8,039 bases of DNA, taken from assembly GCA_034678345.1 (NCBI GenBank), contig JAXDBZ010000063.1, forward strand, positions 1-8,039. The letters run 5' to 3'. Positions 1 through 7,693 of the stretch are shown one piece after another. The notes beneath the pieces are model-generated. The model had not been told where the DNA came from. It saw nothing but the letters and a program-made list of their open reading frames with translations, and made no database searches. The stretch's first letter is position 1. Each line of letters opens with the position of its first letter. The translations under genes and the position numbers were made by a program. This DNA is from JANXPZ01 sp034678345 (lineage in GTDB: Bacteria > Eisenbacteria > RBG-16-71-46).

Positions 1-1
1 G

Positions 2-148
2 GCGCTGCGGGGCGTGCCGCGCACGGCCGACGAGCTGGCCACGGCCGCGGGTCTGCGCGTCGAGGAGACGCTGGCGCTGCTGCTCGAGCTGGAGTGGGCG
101 GGGCTCGCCGAGCCGGTGCCCGGACAGCGGTGGCGGAGGACTCCGTGA
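2..148 (+). CDS. dprA: C-terminal end of a DprA/Smf-like DNA-processing protein (partial)
   Basis: Only the last 48 codons are present; the gene enters from the left edge and stops at TGA 146-148. The translated end contains TADELATAAGL, then VEETLALLLELEWAGLAEP, and finishes GQRWRRTP. This is the pattern of the winged-helix domain closing DprA proteins: a helix with DELA, a recognition helix, then 'LE..GL.E..PG..(W/Y).R'. DprA loads RecA onto incoming single-stranded DNA during natural transformation; the Rossmann-fold core that would prove this lies outside the window. The stop overlaps the GTG start of the next gene (GTGA), implying co-transcription. Another winged-helix protein is possible, so the assignment is moderate. 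Confidence 0.6.
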   Translation, partial: ALRGVPRTADELATAAGLRVEETLALLLELEWAGLAEPVPGQRWRRTP

Positions 149-1056
149 GCGCCGGCGACGCGCTGGTCACCCTGCTGGCGCGGGGGGCGGTGGGCGGGCT
201 GGGCGCGATGTCGTGGGCGCGGGCGCGGGCGGCGGGGGAGCGGATGGGGGACCTGGTGCGGGCTCTCGGGATCCGGCGGCGGGTCGCCGAGGCCAACCTG
301 GCGATGGCCTTCCCGGAGTGGAGCGCGGCGGAGCGGGCACGCGTGCTGCGCGAGCACTACCGCGAGCTGGGGCGGGTGACGGCGGAGTACGCGCACCTCG
401 ACCGGCTGGCGCGGGCCCCGGCCGGCGAGGTGTTCGTGGACCTGAGCGGGCTCGACGTGCTGGAGGACCTCCGCGGGCGGGGCGTGGTGCTCATGAGCGG
501 GCACCTCTCGAACTTCGAACTGCTCGGGGCGCGAGTGGCGCGCATGAACCCGGTGGACTTCCTGGTGCGGCCGCTGTCGAATCCCGGGGTGGAGGCGCTC
601 ATCTCCGGCATCCGCGCCCGCGCGGGGGTGGGTTGCATCAGCACTGCCGCGGGCACTCGCGGCCTCTACGAGGCGCTGGCGGCGGGGCGCTGGGTGGCCA
701 TCCTCGGCGACCAGGATGCGCGGCGGCGCGGCTGCTTCGTGCCGTTCCTCGGCCGGCCGGCGAGCACGGCGGCGGGGCCGGCGCGGGTGGCGCTGCGCAC
801 CGGGGCGCCCATCGTGATGGGTTTCATGCTGCGGCGCCCGGATGGGCGCTTCGATCTGGAGGTGCGCGGACCCCTCGACCCGCCGGACCCGGATTCGCCG
901 GGCGCGGTCGAGCGGCTGACGGCCCTGCACACGGGGCTGCTCGAGGAACGGGTGCGCGCGCGGCCGGAGCTGTGGTTCTGGCTGCACCGCCGCTGGAAGA
1001 CGCAGCCGCCGGCCGGGACGGTCCCCGCCGACGGCACGCCCGGGGAGGGACGATGA
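145..1056 (+). CDS. LpxL/HtrB-family lipid A / lysophospholipid acyltransferase
   Basis: A 303-residue protein of the bacterial lipid A acyltransferase family, which moves a fatty acyl chain from acyl-ACP onto lipid A or a related lipid at the inner face of the inner membrane. The HX4E catalytic motif is visible as GHLSNFE (His120, Glu125). It is followed by the family block GDQDARRRGCFVPFLGRP from residue 188, with Gly-Pro-Ala-Arg and ALRTGAPIV after it, and the terminal signature WFWLHRRWK at about 277-285. The N-terminus (residues 6-22) is moderately hydrophobic, as expected for a membrane-associated enzyme. The GTG at 145 is preferred because GGAGGA (135-140) precedes it and it overlaps the upstream stop; a GTG at 94 in the same frame would lie deep inside the upstream gene. 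The acceptor (LpxL, LpxM or another lipid) cannot be decided from sequence. The stop overlaps the next ATG. Confidence 0.9.
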   Translation: MSAGDALVTLLARGAVGGLGAMSWARARAAGERMGDLVRALGIRRRVAEANLAMAFPEWSAAERARVLREHYRELGRVTAEYAHLDRLARAPAGEVFVDLSGLDVLEDLRGRGVVLMSGHLSNFELLGARVARMNPVDFLVRPLSNPGVEALISGIRARAGVGCISTAAGTRGLYEALAAGRWVAILGDQDARRRGCFVPFLGRPASTAAGPARVALRTGAPIVMGFMLRRPDGRFDLEVRGPLDPPDPDSPGAVERLTALHTGLLEERVRARPELWFWLHRRWKTQPPAGTVPADGTPGEGR

Positions 1057-1490
1057 GCGAGCCGGCCGGCGGGCGCACGTCGCGCTTCGTCGTGAGGGTG
1101 CGCTACGCCGACACCGACCAGATGGGGTTCGTCTACTACGGGAACTACCTTCGCTGGTTCGAGATCGGCCGGACGGAGATGCTGCGCTCGTTCGGCATGA
1201 GCTACCGCGAGGTGGAGGCGGCGGGCATCCGCCTGCCGGTGCTGGAGGCGCGCTGCCGCTACCACCGGCCGGCGCGTTACGACGACGAGGTCACCATCGA
1301 GACGACGCTGGCGGGACTGGGGCGTGCCTCGATGCGTTTCGCCTACCGCGTGCTGCACGGAGCGGACGGGGAGCTGCTGGCCGAGGGCGGGACCGAGCAC
1401 TGCTTCCTCGACCCGCGCGGGCGGCCGGTGCGGCCGCCCGCGTTCTTCCTCGCGCTGTTCGAGCGGGGACCGCGCGGCGGGTCCGAGTAG
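1053..1490 (+). CDS. YbgC/4HBT-family acyl-CoA thioesterase
   Basis: A 145-residue single-domain hotdog-fold thioesterase that hydrolyses acyl-CoA thioesters in the cytoplasm. The N-terminal motif reads RYADTDQMGFVYYGNYLRWF. Asp22 matches the catalytic Asp of the 4-hydroxybenzoyl-CoA thioesterase/YbgC family, followed by the Gly and the Tyr/Asn-Tyr that line the acyl-CoA site, and then the GRTEML helix. The length equals that of YbgC proteins (about 130-150). The ATG overlaps the acyltransferase stop (ATGA) and has GGGGAGGGA at 1042-1050 as a ribosome site, so the two are translationally coupled. YbgC is best known from tol-pal operons, but no tol or pal gene is in this window. Pairing with an acyltransferase suggests a role in acyl-chain handling for membrane lipids. 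The substrate is unknown. Confidence 0.9.
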   Translation: MSEPAGGRTSRFVVRVRYADTDQMGFVYYGNYLRWFEIGRTEMLRSFGMSYREVEAAGIRLPVLEARCRYHRPARYDDEVTIETTLAGLGRASMRFAYRVLHGADGELLAEGGTEHCFLDPRGRPVRPPAFFLALFERGPRGGSE

Positions 1491-1799
1491 CTAGCTGGTG
1501 AAGCCGATCCCCTTCGCGGGATTCTGCTCGCCCGGGACCTTGATCGCCCCGAACTGGGTCTCGAACTTGCGCAGGTTCTGCTCGAGCGCGCCGAGGAGCA
1601 TCTTGGCGTGCTGCGGCGTCATGAGGATGCGGGCATAGACGCGCGCCTTGGGCAGTCCGGGCAGGGTGCGGGCGAAATCGAGGATGACCTCCGACGGGGA
1701 GTGGGCGATGAAGGCGATGTTGGAGTAGATGCCCTCGGCCTCCTTCTCGCCGATCTCCACCTGGATCTGCTGGGGCGCCTGGTTTTGGCTTTTTTCCAC
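1491..1799 (-). CDS. DUF3467-family small conserved protein
   Basis: A 102-residue protein, recognised as DUF3467 from EIGEKEAEGIYSNIAFIAHS, PSEVILDFAR and VYARILMTPQHAKMLLGALE. Members are small cytoplasmic proteins of unknown function, with no known catalytic residues and no signal peptide or membrane segment here. The start is GTG at 1797-1799, followed by Glu-Lys-Ser-Gln-Asn-Gln, with AGGAG six bases upstream on the minus strand. The frame stays open to 1946, but the extra 49 residues look non-coding (Arg/Pro-rich) and include the promoter at 1879-1907, so the longer form is rejected. The gene converges with the thioesterase with no base between the two stop codons. It is divergent from the pseudokinase gene; a shared regulatory region is possible but not shown. 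Confidence 0.85.
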   Translation of the reverse strand: MEKSQNQAPQQIQVEIGEKEAEGIYSNIAFIAHSPSEVILDFARTLPGLPKARVYARILMTPQHAKMLLGALEQNLRKFETQFGAIKVPGEQNPAKGIGFTS

Positions 1800-1841
1800 G
1801 ATGGGCTCCTGTTCCCACCCACTGGGCGCAACGGTCGCGTT

Positions 1842-1882
1842 TGGTGCGGGGCTTCGGCCCCGCCGCTTCGGTTCCCGCACCA
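1842..1882. repeat. 9-bp inverted repeat with nested TTCG/CGAA hairpin at the DUF3467 promoter
   Basis: TGGTGCGGG (1842-1850) and CCCGCACCA (1874-1882) are perfect inverted repeats; the right arm overlaps the -10 box of the minus-strand promoter. Nested within is a second perfect palindrome, GCGGGGC-TTCG-GCCCCGC (1846-1863), which shares bases with the left arm. The nested part would form a hairpin in the 5' leader of the DUF3467 transcript. The outer repeat could be an operator. No T run follows on either strand, so it is not a classical terminator. Confidence 0.45.
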
Positions 1883-1907
1883 TATGAGCCGAGGGCCATA
1901 GGGTCAA
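1879..1907 (-). promoter_or_regulatory. Sigma70-type promoter for the DUF3467 gene
   Basis: On the minus strand, TTGACC (1902-1907) and TATGGT (1879-1884) are separated by 17 bases, matching the sigma70 consensus at 5 of 6 and 4 of 6 positions. Transcription would begin near 1872, giving a leader of about 73 bases before the GTG at 1799. It is conspicuous against the GC-rich background. Confidence 0.6.
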
Positions 1908-1992
1908 GCGGAAAGCGAAGTTAGAGCGACGCAGCGGAAGCTGCACGGGCGGTTGCGTCGTGCCCGGCCCGGCTCCGGGCGTGGCATGGGGC

Positions 1993-2043
1993 TTGCGCCT
2001 CCGCAGGGCGGGTCACCTCGTCCCCCGAACGCAGGAGGTGCGG
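1993..2043 (+). promoter_or_regulatory. Leader with strong Shine-Dalgarno that can be hidden by base pairing
   Basis: AGGAGGTG at 2033-2038/2040 is a near-perfect ribosome-binding sequence placed five bases before the CTG at 2044. Two upstream segments are complementary to it. TTGCGCCTCC (1993-2002) can pair with GGAGGTGCGG (2034-2043) over ten positions with three G-T wobbles, and CACCTC (2014-2019) pairs perfectly with GAGGTG (2035-2040). These alternatives would mask the ribosome site and suggest limited or regulated translation of the pseudokinase. Complementarity is read from the sequence; a regulatory role is inferred. Confidence 0.4.
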
Positions 2044-3915
2044 CTGAACTCGGAATCCCCGCTGGAAGGGCCGGCGCGCGAGGCCGGCGGGTCCGTGGCC
2101 GCCGGTGCGGGCCTGGAGATCGCGCGGGCCTTCGCCCGGCTGCGCGACGTGGATTCGCTCGAACGTGCCGTGCTGGCGGCGGCGGTGCATCCGGAGGGCG
2201 CGGGGCTGCGCCGCGCGTGGCTGATGGAGTTCGATGCGCGGGCCGGGATGCTGGAGGGCTGTCACTGGGCGGAGTCGCCGGCGGGCGGCACGCCGCTGGC
2301 GGCGTGGCTCGAGGGGCGCGGGGTGCGCCGCGCGGGGACCGAGGCGCGGGGCTTCACTCTGCGGCCGGCGGGACTGCGGGGTGTGGCCGCGGCGGCATGG
2401 GAACCGCGTGGGCGTGGCGAAGACGGACCGGGGGGCGACGAGGTGCCGTGGGGTGCGTGCGCGCACGTGGGGGCCGTGGCGCTGGCGCGGGGTGGCGCAC
2501 CCTGGGCGCTGCTCGTCGGCGCGTGGGACTGGGCGCCGGAGCCGGAGCGCCGTCTCGGCCTGGAGGGCATCGGTGTGCTGGCCGGCCTCGCGGCCCAGGG
2601 CATGGAGCGCGAACAGGAGGCGGCGCGGCGCGCCTGCCAGGCGAACGCGCTCGGCCAGGCCCTGCGGGCGATCGGCGCGGCGCAGAATCTGGCCGAGGTG
2701 CTGCAGCTCGTGACGCGGCTGGCGGTGCAGGGCAGCGGCGCGCGGGGCGGCGCACTGTGGGTGGGGGAAGCCGCGGACCTCCGCCTCGAGGTGACGCAGG
2801 GCCCGGCCGGTCGCCGGGAGCGCATGGGGCGCGCCCTGCAGGGCCTGGCCGCGGCGGTCGCGGCCGACGGACGCGCGCGGGTGCTGGACCGTCCCGCCGA
2901 CGAGCTGCTGCTGGAACCGGACGCCGCGGCCTCGCTCGAGTCGTTGGTCGTCTGCCCGCTGCGGGCCTACGGGCGCGTGCTGGGCGCGCTGGCCTGCTTC
3001 GACCGCCTGCCGCTCCGCCGCAACGAGGGACCGGGGTTCCCGGCGGCCGACGCCGAGTTCGTGGCGGCGCTCGCGGACGTCGCCGGACTGGGCGTGGACC
3101 AGGCCCGGCGATTCGCCGAGCGGAAGGCGGGCGAACAGCAGCGGCGCGAGCTGACCGGGCGGCTGGAACGCGTCGAGCGGCTGGCCCGGGTCGGCGAGAT
3201 CGTCGGCCGGATGAGCGAGGAGGCGCGGAACCCGCTCGCCTCCATCGCGGCCTTCGCACGGCGCGCGCAGCGGGCCCTGGCCGACGACGACCCCGCCCGC
3301 GACTACCTGGAGATCGTCCTGCGGGAGAGCGCGCGGCTCGAGAGCCTGCTGGCCGAGCAGTCCGGCTACGCGGCGCCGCCGAGCGCGCTGCGCCTCGAGG
3401 ACCTGAACGCGCTCGTGCAGGAGGCGCTGGCGGCGGCGGGCGGCGAGCTGGCCACCCGCCGCGTCCGCGTCACGAAGAAGCTGTCGCCCGGGCTGCCGAC
3501 GCTCCTGCTCGACCGGGAGCGGATCCGGCGCGTCATCGCCAACATGCTCGAGAGCGCCCTGGACGCCGTCGGCGTCGGGGGCCGGCTGCGGATCGAGTCG
3601 CGCCAGGCGGGGGCGACGGTCCTGCTCGAGGTGGCGCACGACGGCCCGCACGCGCCGGGCGACCTGCTCGAACAACTGTTCGTGCCCTTCGCCAGCCAGC
3701 GCCCGGGCGGGCCTGCGGTCGGGCTCGGTGTGGCCCAGCAGATCGTGCGGGAGCACGGCGGGGAGATCCGCGTGCGCGGCGACGGCGAGTGGGGCACCGT
3801 GTTCTCGCTCAGTCTGCCGGTGCGCGAGAACCAGGACCGGAGACGCGTCGGGACGGACCGTCGGCGCGCGCGGGGGGACCGCCGGGACGGGGGCGGCGGC
3901 GGCGCGGCGAGTTGA
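2044..3915 (+). CDS. GAF-domain sensor histidine kinase homologue, probably a pseudokinase
   Basis: A 623-residue soluble protein with no signal peptide or membrane segment. In order: a degenerate GAF-like region (about 22-187), a clearer GAF domain (about 200-357), a dimerisation helix pair (about 375-440), a GHKL ATPase-like domain (about 488-593) and an Arg/Gly-rich tail (594-623). The H-box reads GRMSEEARNPLASI where kinases have AHE-x-RNPL, so the phospho-acceptor His is Glu392. The N-box is NMLESALDA (second Asn is Ser504). The G1 box is HDGPHAP (Asp to His532, Gly to His536). The G2 box is AVGLGV (first Gly to Ala558). The fold is kept but autophosphorylation looks impossible. It may bind a ligand through GAF and act as a scaffold or partner. 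The CTG start is chosen for the strong ribosome site at 2033-2038; GTG at 1960, 1981, 2038 or 2095 are alternatives in the same frame. No response regulator is adjacent. Confidence 0.8.
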   Translation: MNSESPLEGPAREAGGSVAAGAGLEIARAFARLRDVDSLERAVLAAAVHPEGAGLRRAWLMEFDARAGMLEGCHWAESPAGGTPLAAWLEGRGVRRAGTEARGFTLRPAGLRGVAAAAWEPRGRGEDGPGGDEVPWGACAHVGAVALARGGAPWALLVGAWDWAPEPERRLGLEGIGVLAGLAAQGMEREQEAARRACQANALGQALRAIGAAQNLAEVLQLVTRLAVQGSGARGGALWVGEAADLRLEVTQGPAGRRERMGRALQGLAAAVAADGRARVLDRPADELLLEPDAAASLESLVVCPLRAYGRVLGALACFDRLPLRRNEGPGFPAADAEFVAALADVAGLGVDQARRFAERKAGEQQRRELTGRLERVERLARVGEIVGRMSEEARNPLASIAAFARRAQRALADDDPARDYLEIVLRESARLESLLAEQSGYAAPPSALRLEDLNALVQEALAAAGGELATRRVRVTKKLSPGLPTLLLDRERIRRVIANMLESALDAVGVGGRLRIESRQAGATVLLEVAHDGPHAPGDLLEQLFVPFASQRPGGPAVGLGVAQQIVREHGGEIRVRGDGEWGTVFSLSLPVRENQDRRRVGTDRRRARGDRRDGGGGGAAS

Positions 3916-3939
3916 CCCCCGCGCCGGGTGCGTGATAAT
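3912..3939 (+). promoter_or_regulatory. Near-consensus sigma70 promoter for the tRNA operon
   Basis: TTGACC (3912-3917) and GATAAT (3934-3939) are separated by 16 bases, each matching the consensus at 5 of 6 positions. The downstream discriminator is GC-rich (CGTGTGCGG), as is typical of stable-RNA promoters under stringent control. The -35 box contains the TGA stop of the upstream kinase gene. The predicted start is near 3946, about 75 bases before tRNA-Phe. No comparable promoter is seen before tRNA-Thr or glmS, so this one may serve all of them. Confidence 0.75.
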
Positions 3940-4021
3940 CGTGTGCGGTCTGGCGGGCAGGCCGGCGGCGCTCCGGACCCTCGCGAGGCGCGGGTACCCC
4001 GGCCCGTCCGATCCATCCGGT

Positions 4022-4097
4022 GCGACCCTAGCTCAGTTGGTAGAGCACGTGACTGAAAATCACGGTGTCCCCAGTTCGATTCTGGGGGGTCGCACCA
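4022..4097 (+). tRNA. tRNA-Phe (anticodon GAA)
   Basis: A complete 76-base cloverleaf. The acceptor stem is GCGACCC/GGGTCGC, the D-arm GCTC-AGTTGGTA-GAGC, and the anticodon stem CGTGA/TCACG with loop CTGAAAA, so the anticodon is GAA at 4055-4057. The T-arm is CCCAG-TTCGATT-CTGGG, the discriminator is A73, and CCA is encoded. It is the first gene after the promoter at 3912-3939 and decodes UUU/UUC. Confidence 0.97.
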
Positions 4098-4162
4098 TCT
4101 TCGTTGACAGGCTGTGCCGCCGGCCGAAGCGCACCCAGGGTGCGGCCGTCGGAGACCCGAGA

Positions 4163-4238
4163 GCCGGTGTAGCTCAGCTGGTAGAGCACTCGATTCGTAA
4201 TCGAGCGGTCAACGGTTCGAATCCGTTCACCGGCTCCA
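4163..4238 (+). tRNA. tRNA-Thr (anticodon CGT)
   Basis: A complete 76-base cloverleaf. The acceptor stem is GCCGGTG/CACCGGC, the D-arm GCTC-AGCTGGTA-GAGC, and the anticodon stem CTCGA/TCGAG with loop TTCGTAA, giving anticodon CGT at 4196-4198. The T-arm is AACGG-TTCGAAT-CCGTT, the discriminator is T73, and CCA is encoded. It reads ACG codons, which are common in this GC-rich genome. It lies 65 bases after tRNA-Phe; the spacer holds a small palindrome (GCACCC-A-GGGTGC, 4131-4143) and is probably removed by processing. Confidence 0.97.
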
Positions 4239-4242
4239 TCCG

Positions 4243-4273
4243 GGACCGGGCGGCGCGGCGCGCGCCGCGGTCC
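4243..4273 (+). other. Strong GC hairpin between tRNA-Thr and glmS
   Basis: GGACC (4243-4247) pairs with GGTCC (4269-4273) and GCGGCGCG (4250-4257) with CGCGCCGC (4261-4268): 13 base pairs with a two-base bulge and a three-base loop. It starts five bases after the tRNA-Thr CCA and ends just before the glmS ribosome site (about 4278-4282). No T run follows, so it is not a standard intrinsic terminator. It may be a pause, an attenuation point or a processing site separating tRNA from mRNA. Confidence 0.5.
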
Positions 4274-4290
4274 GAGGCGAGGCGCCACGC

Positions 4291-6123
<1,833 letters not shown>

Positions 6124-6142
6124 GGCCGCGGCGGAGGAGACC

Positions 6143-6544
6143 ATGAAGAGCCCGCTGAACGTCCCGGACGCCCCGGCCGCCATCGGCCCCTACAGCCAGG
6201 CGCAGGTCGTGCGGCTGCACGGGGGCAACCGTCTCGTGTTCACCTCCGGGCAGCTCGCCCTCGAGCCGGCCGACGGCCGGTTGGTGGAGGGGGGCGTGGG
6301 CCCGCAGACAGAACGGGCGCTGCGCAACCTGGCGGCGGTGCTGCGCGGCGCCGGCCTGACGCTGGCCGACGTGGTGAAGACCACCGTCTACCTGGTGGAC
6401 ATGGCGGATTTCGCGGCCATGAACGAGGCGTACGGCCGGCACTTCACCGAGGCGCCCCCGGCGCGGACCACGGTCGCCGTCGCGGCCCTGCCCAAGGGCG
6501 GGCGGGTCGAGATCGAGGCCGTGGCCGTGGGACGGGACCTCTGA
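6143..6544 (+). CDS. ridA: RidA-family reactive imine/enamine deaminase
   Basis: A 133-residue protein of the RidA (YjgF/YER057c/UK114) family, a trimeric cytoplasmic enzyme that hydrolyses reactive 2-aminoacrylate and related enamines made by PLP enzymes. Key features visible are IGPYSQA with Tyr17, FTSGQLAL (33-40), Arg108 in ARTTV (the residue that binds the substrate carboxylate), and VEIEAVAVG at the end with its conserved Glu. The length is normal for the family. The ATG has GGAGGAG (6133-6139) just upstream and lies 19 bases after the glmS stop; selD begins 25 bases downstream, so the three genes are probably one operon. There is no known direct link between RidA and selenium metabolism; the placement may be fortuitous. 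Confidence 0.93.
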   Translation: MKSPLNVPDAPAAIGPYSQAQVVRLHGGNRLVFTSGQLALEPADGRLVEGGVGPQTERALRNLAAVLRGAGLTLADVVKTTVYLVDMADFAAMNEAYGRHFTEAPPARTTVAVAALPKGGRVEIEAVAVGRDL

Positions 6545-6569
6545 GGCCGGCGGCGCCGGGGCGGGGGAC

Positions 6570-7628
6570 GTGAGCGAGAGACGCCGCATCGAGATCCGTC
6601 TGACCGCGCAGGTCGCGGCCTCCGGCTGAGCGGCCAAGCTGGGTCCGGCGGACCTGCGTTCCATTCTCGAAGGCCTCCCCGCGCGGGCGCGCGACCGCCG
6701 CGTCCTGGTGGACCAGTCCAGCCTCGACGATGCCGGGGTCTTCGCCTTCGGTCGCGGCACGGCGCTGGTGCAGACCGTGGACTTTTTCACGCCGGTCGTG
6801 GACGACCCCTACGACTTCGGGCAGATCGCGGCGGCCAACGCGCTTTCGGACGTCTACGCCATGGGCGGACGGCCGCTCACGGCGCTGGCGCTGCTGTGCG
6901 TGCCGGCGGCGACGACGCCGCCCGAGGTGCTGCGGGAGATGTTACGGGGCGGCCAGGACAAGATGCGCGAGGCCGGCGCGAGCATCGTCGGCGGACACTC
7001 GGTCACCGACCCCGAGCTCAAGTTCGGCTACAGCGTCACGGGCGTGGTCGAGCGGCGCCACCTGCTCACGAACGCCGGCGCGCGCCCGGGGGACCGCGTG
7101 CTGCTCACCAAGCCGCTCGGCACCGGGGTGCTGGCCACCGCGCTGAAGCAGGAGCGCCTCTCGCCGGCGCTCACCCGCCGCCTCACCCGCACGATGGCGG
7201 CGCTGAACCGCCCGGCGGCGGAGGCGGCGGTGCGGTTCGGCGCCCACGCCGCCACCGACGTGACCGGCTTCGGCCTGGTCGGGCACGCGGTGCAGCTCGC
7301 CGACGCGAGCGGCGTGACCCTGCGTCTGCGCCCGGAGCGGGACTGGTTCCTGCCGCGCGCGCTCGATCTGGCCGCGGCCGGCGCGGTGGCGGGGGGGCTC
7401 AAGCGCAATCGCTCGTTCTTCGCCGATCGCGTGGGCGGCGCGGCGCTGCCGGAACCCCTGGTGCTGGGCCTGAACGATCCGCAGACGTCCGGTGGCCTCC
7501 TCCTCGCCTGCGCCCCGCGCCGGGCCGCGGCGCTGATCGCGGCGCTGCGCCGGCGGCGGGTGTGGGTGGTCGAGGCCGGCGAGGTGGTGGCGCGCGGTCC
7601 GCACGCGCTGGAGTTCACCGGGGCCTGA
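6570..7628 (+). CDS. selD: Selenide, water dikinase (selenophosphate synthetase), itself a selenoprotein
   Basis: A 352-residue enzyme that makes selenophosphate from selenide and ATP, the selenium donor for selenocysteine. The true frame starts at GTG 6570 (GGGGG at 6563-6567 is a modest ribosome site) and reads through an in-frame TGA at 6627-6629 as Sec20. The context ASG-Sec-AAKLGP equals the Cys17-x-x-Lys20 site of E. coli SelD, with Lys23 conserved. Further on: LDDAGVF (52-58, ATP/metal Asp), QTVDFFTPVVDDPYDFG (68-84), NALSDVYAMGG (90-100), IVGGHSVTDPELKFGYS, ATDVTGFGLVGH, and NDPQTSGGLLLA near the C-terminus, all in family order. A caller that treats TGA as stop would give a protein starting at GTG 6708 and lacking the active site. 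A bSECIS hairpin follows the TGA and selC lies 244 bases downstream. It is last in the glmS-ridA-selD run. Confidence 0.95.
6627..6669 (+). promoter_or_regulatory. Bacterial SECIS element and Sec codon in selD
   Basis: The Sec codon TGA is 6627-6629. Downstream, GGGTCC (6641-6646) pairs with GGACCT (6650-6655) around loop GGC (6647-6649). The loop begins 17 bases after the TGA and starts with G, meeting the published bSECIS rule (apical loop 16-37 bases downstream, a G in its first two positions). A lower stem can also form: TGAG (6627-6630) with CTCG (6666-6669), and AA/TT inside, placing the Sec codon in the base of the hairpin as in E. coli fdhF. It should bind SelB carrying Sec-tRNA. Confidence 0.8.
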
Positions 7629-7672
7629 CCTCCGCCGGCCGCCGCCGGGTGGCGCGCGAATCGCGGCGGATG

Positions 7673-7693
7673 GTAGCCCGGGCTATTCATGAG
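7673..7693 (+). repeat. Left terminal inverted repeat of the palindromic element
   Basis: It begins GTAGCCCGGGC and continues TATTCATGAG. It pairs with 7837-7857; 19 of 21 positions match, the differences being position 10 (G against A) and the innermost base. It lies 44 bases after the selD stop. Confidence 0.7.

Noticed and set aside
94..144. Acyltransferase start at GTG 94
   Set aside because: It would overlap the DprA-like domain by 55 bases, while GTG 145 has a ribosome site and the typical stop/start overlap.
1800..1946. N-terminal extension of the DUF3467 protein to 1946
   Set aside because: The extension spans the promoter and a hairpin, has non-family composition, and the GTG at 1799 has a good ribosome site.
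1921..3756. 611-codon open frame on the minus strand across the kinase gene
   Set aside because: Low-complexity Arg/Ala/His/Pro composition and no recognisable domain; an antisense shadow of the high-GC kinase gene.
1953..3935. 660-codon open frame on the plus strand in another frame over the kinase gene
   Set aside because: Gly/Ala/Arg-only composition with no domains; the frame at 2044-3915 carries GAF and GHKL features.
4104..4130. Promoter between the tRNAs (perfect TTGACA at 4104-4109)
   Set aside because: No acceptable -10 box lies 16-18 bases downstream (about AAGCGC), so the hexamer is probably chance.
4239..4290. glmS ribozyme/riboswitch
   Set aside because: The space between tRNA-Thr and glmS is only 52 bases, much too short, and the hairpin there does not resemble the ribozyme core.
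6708..7628. SelD starting at GTG 6708 (306 residues)
   Set aside because: It lacks the catalytic Sec/Cys and Lys, has no ribosome site, and the same frame continues upstream through the recoded TGA to a proper family N-terminus.
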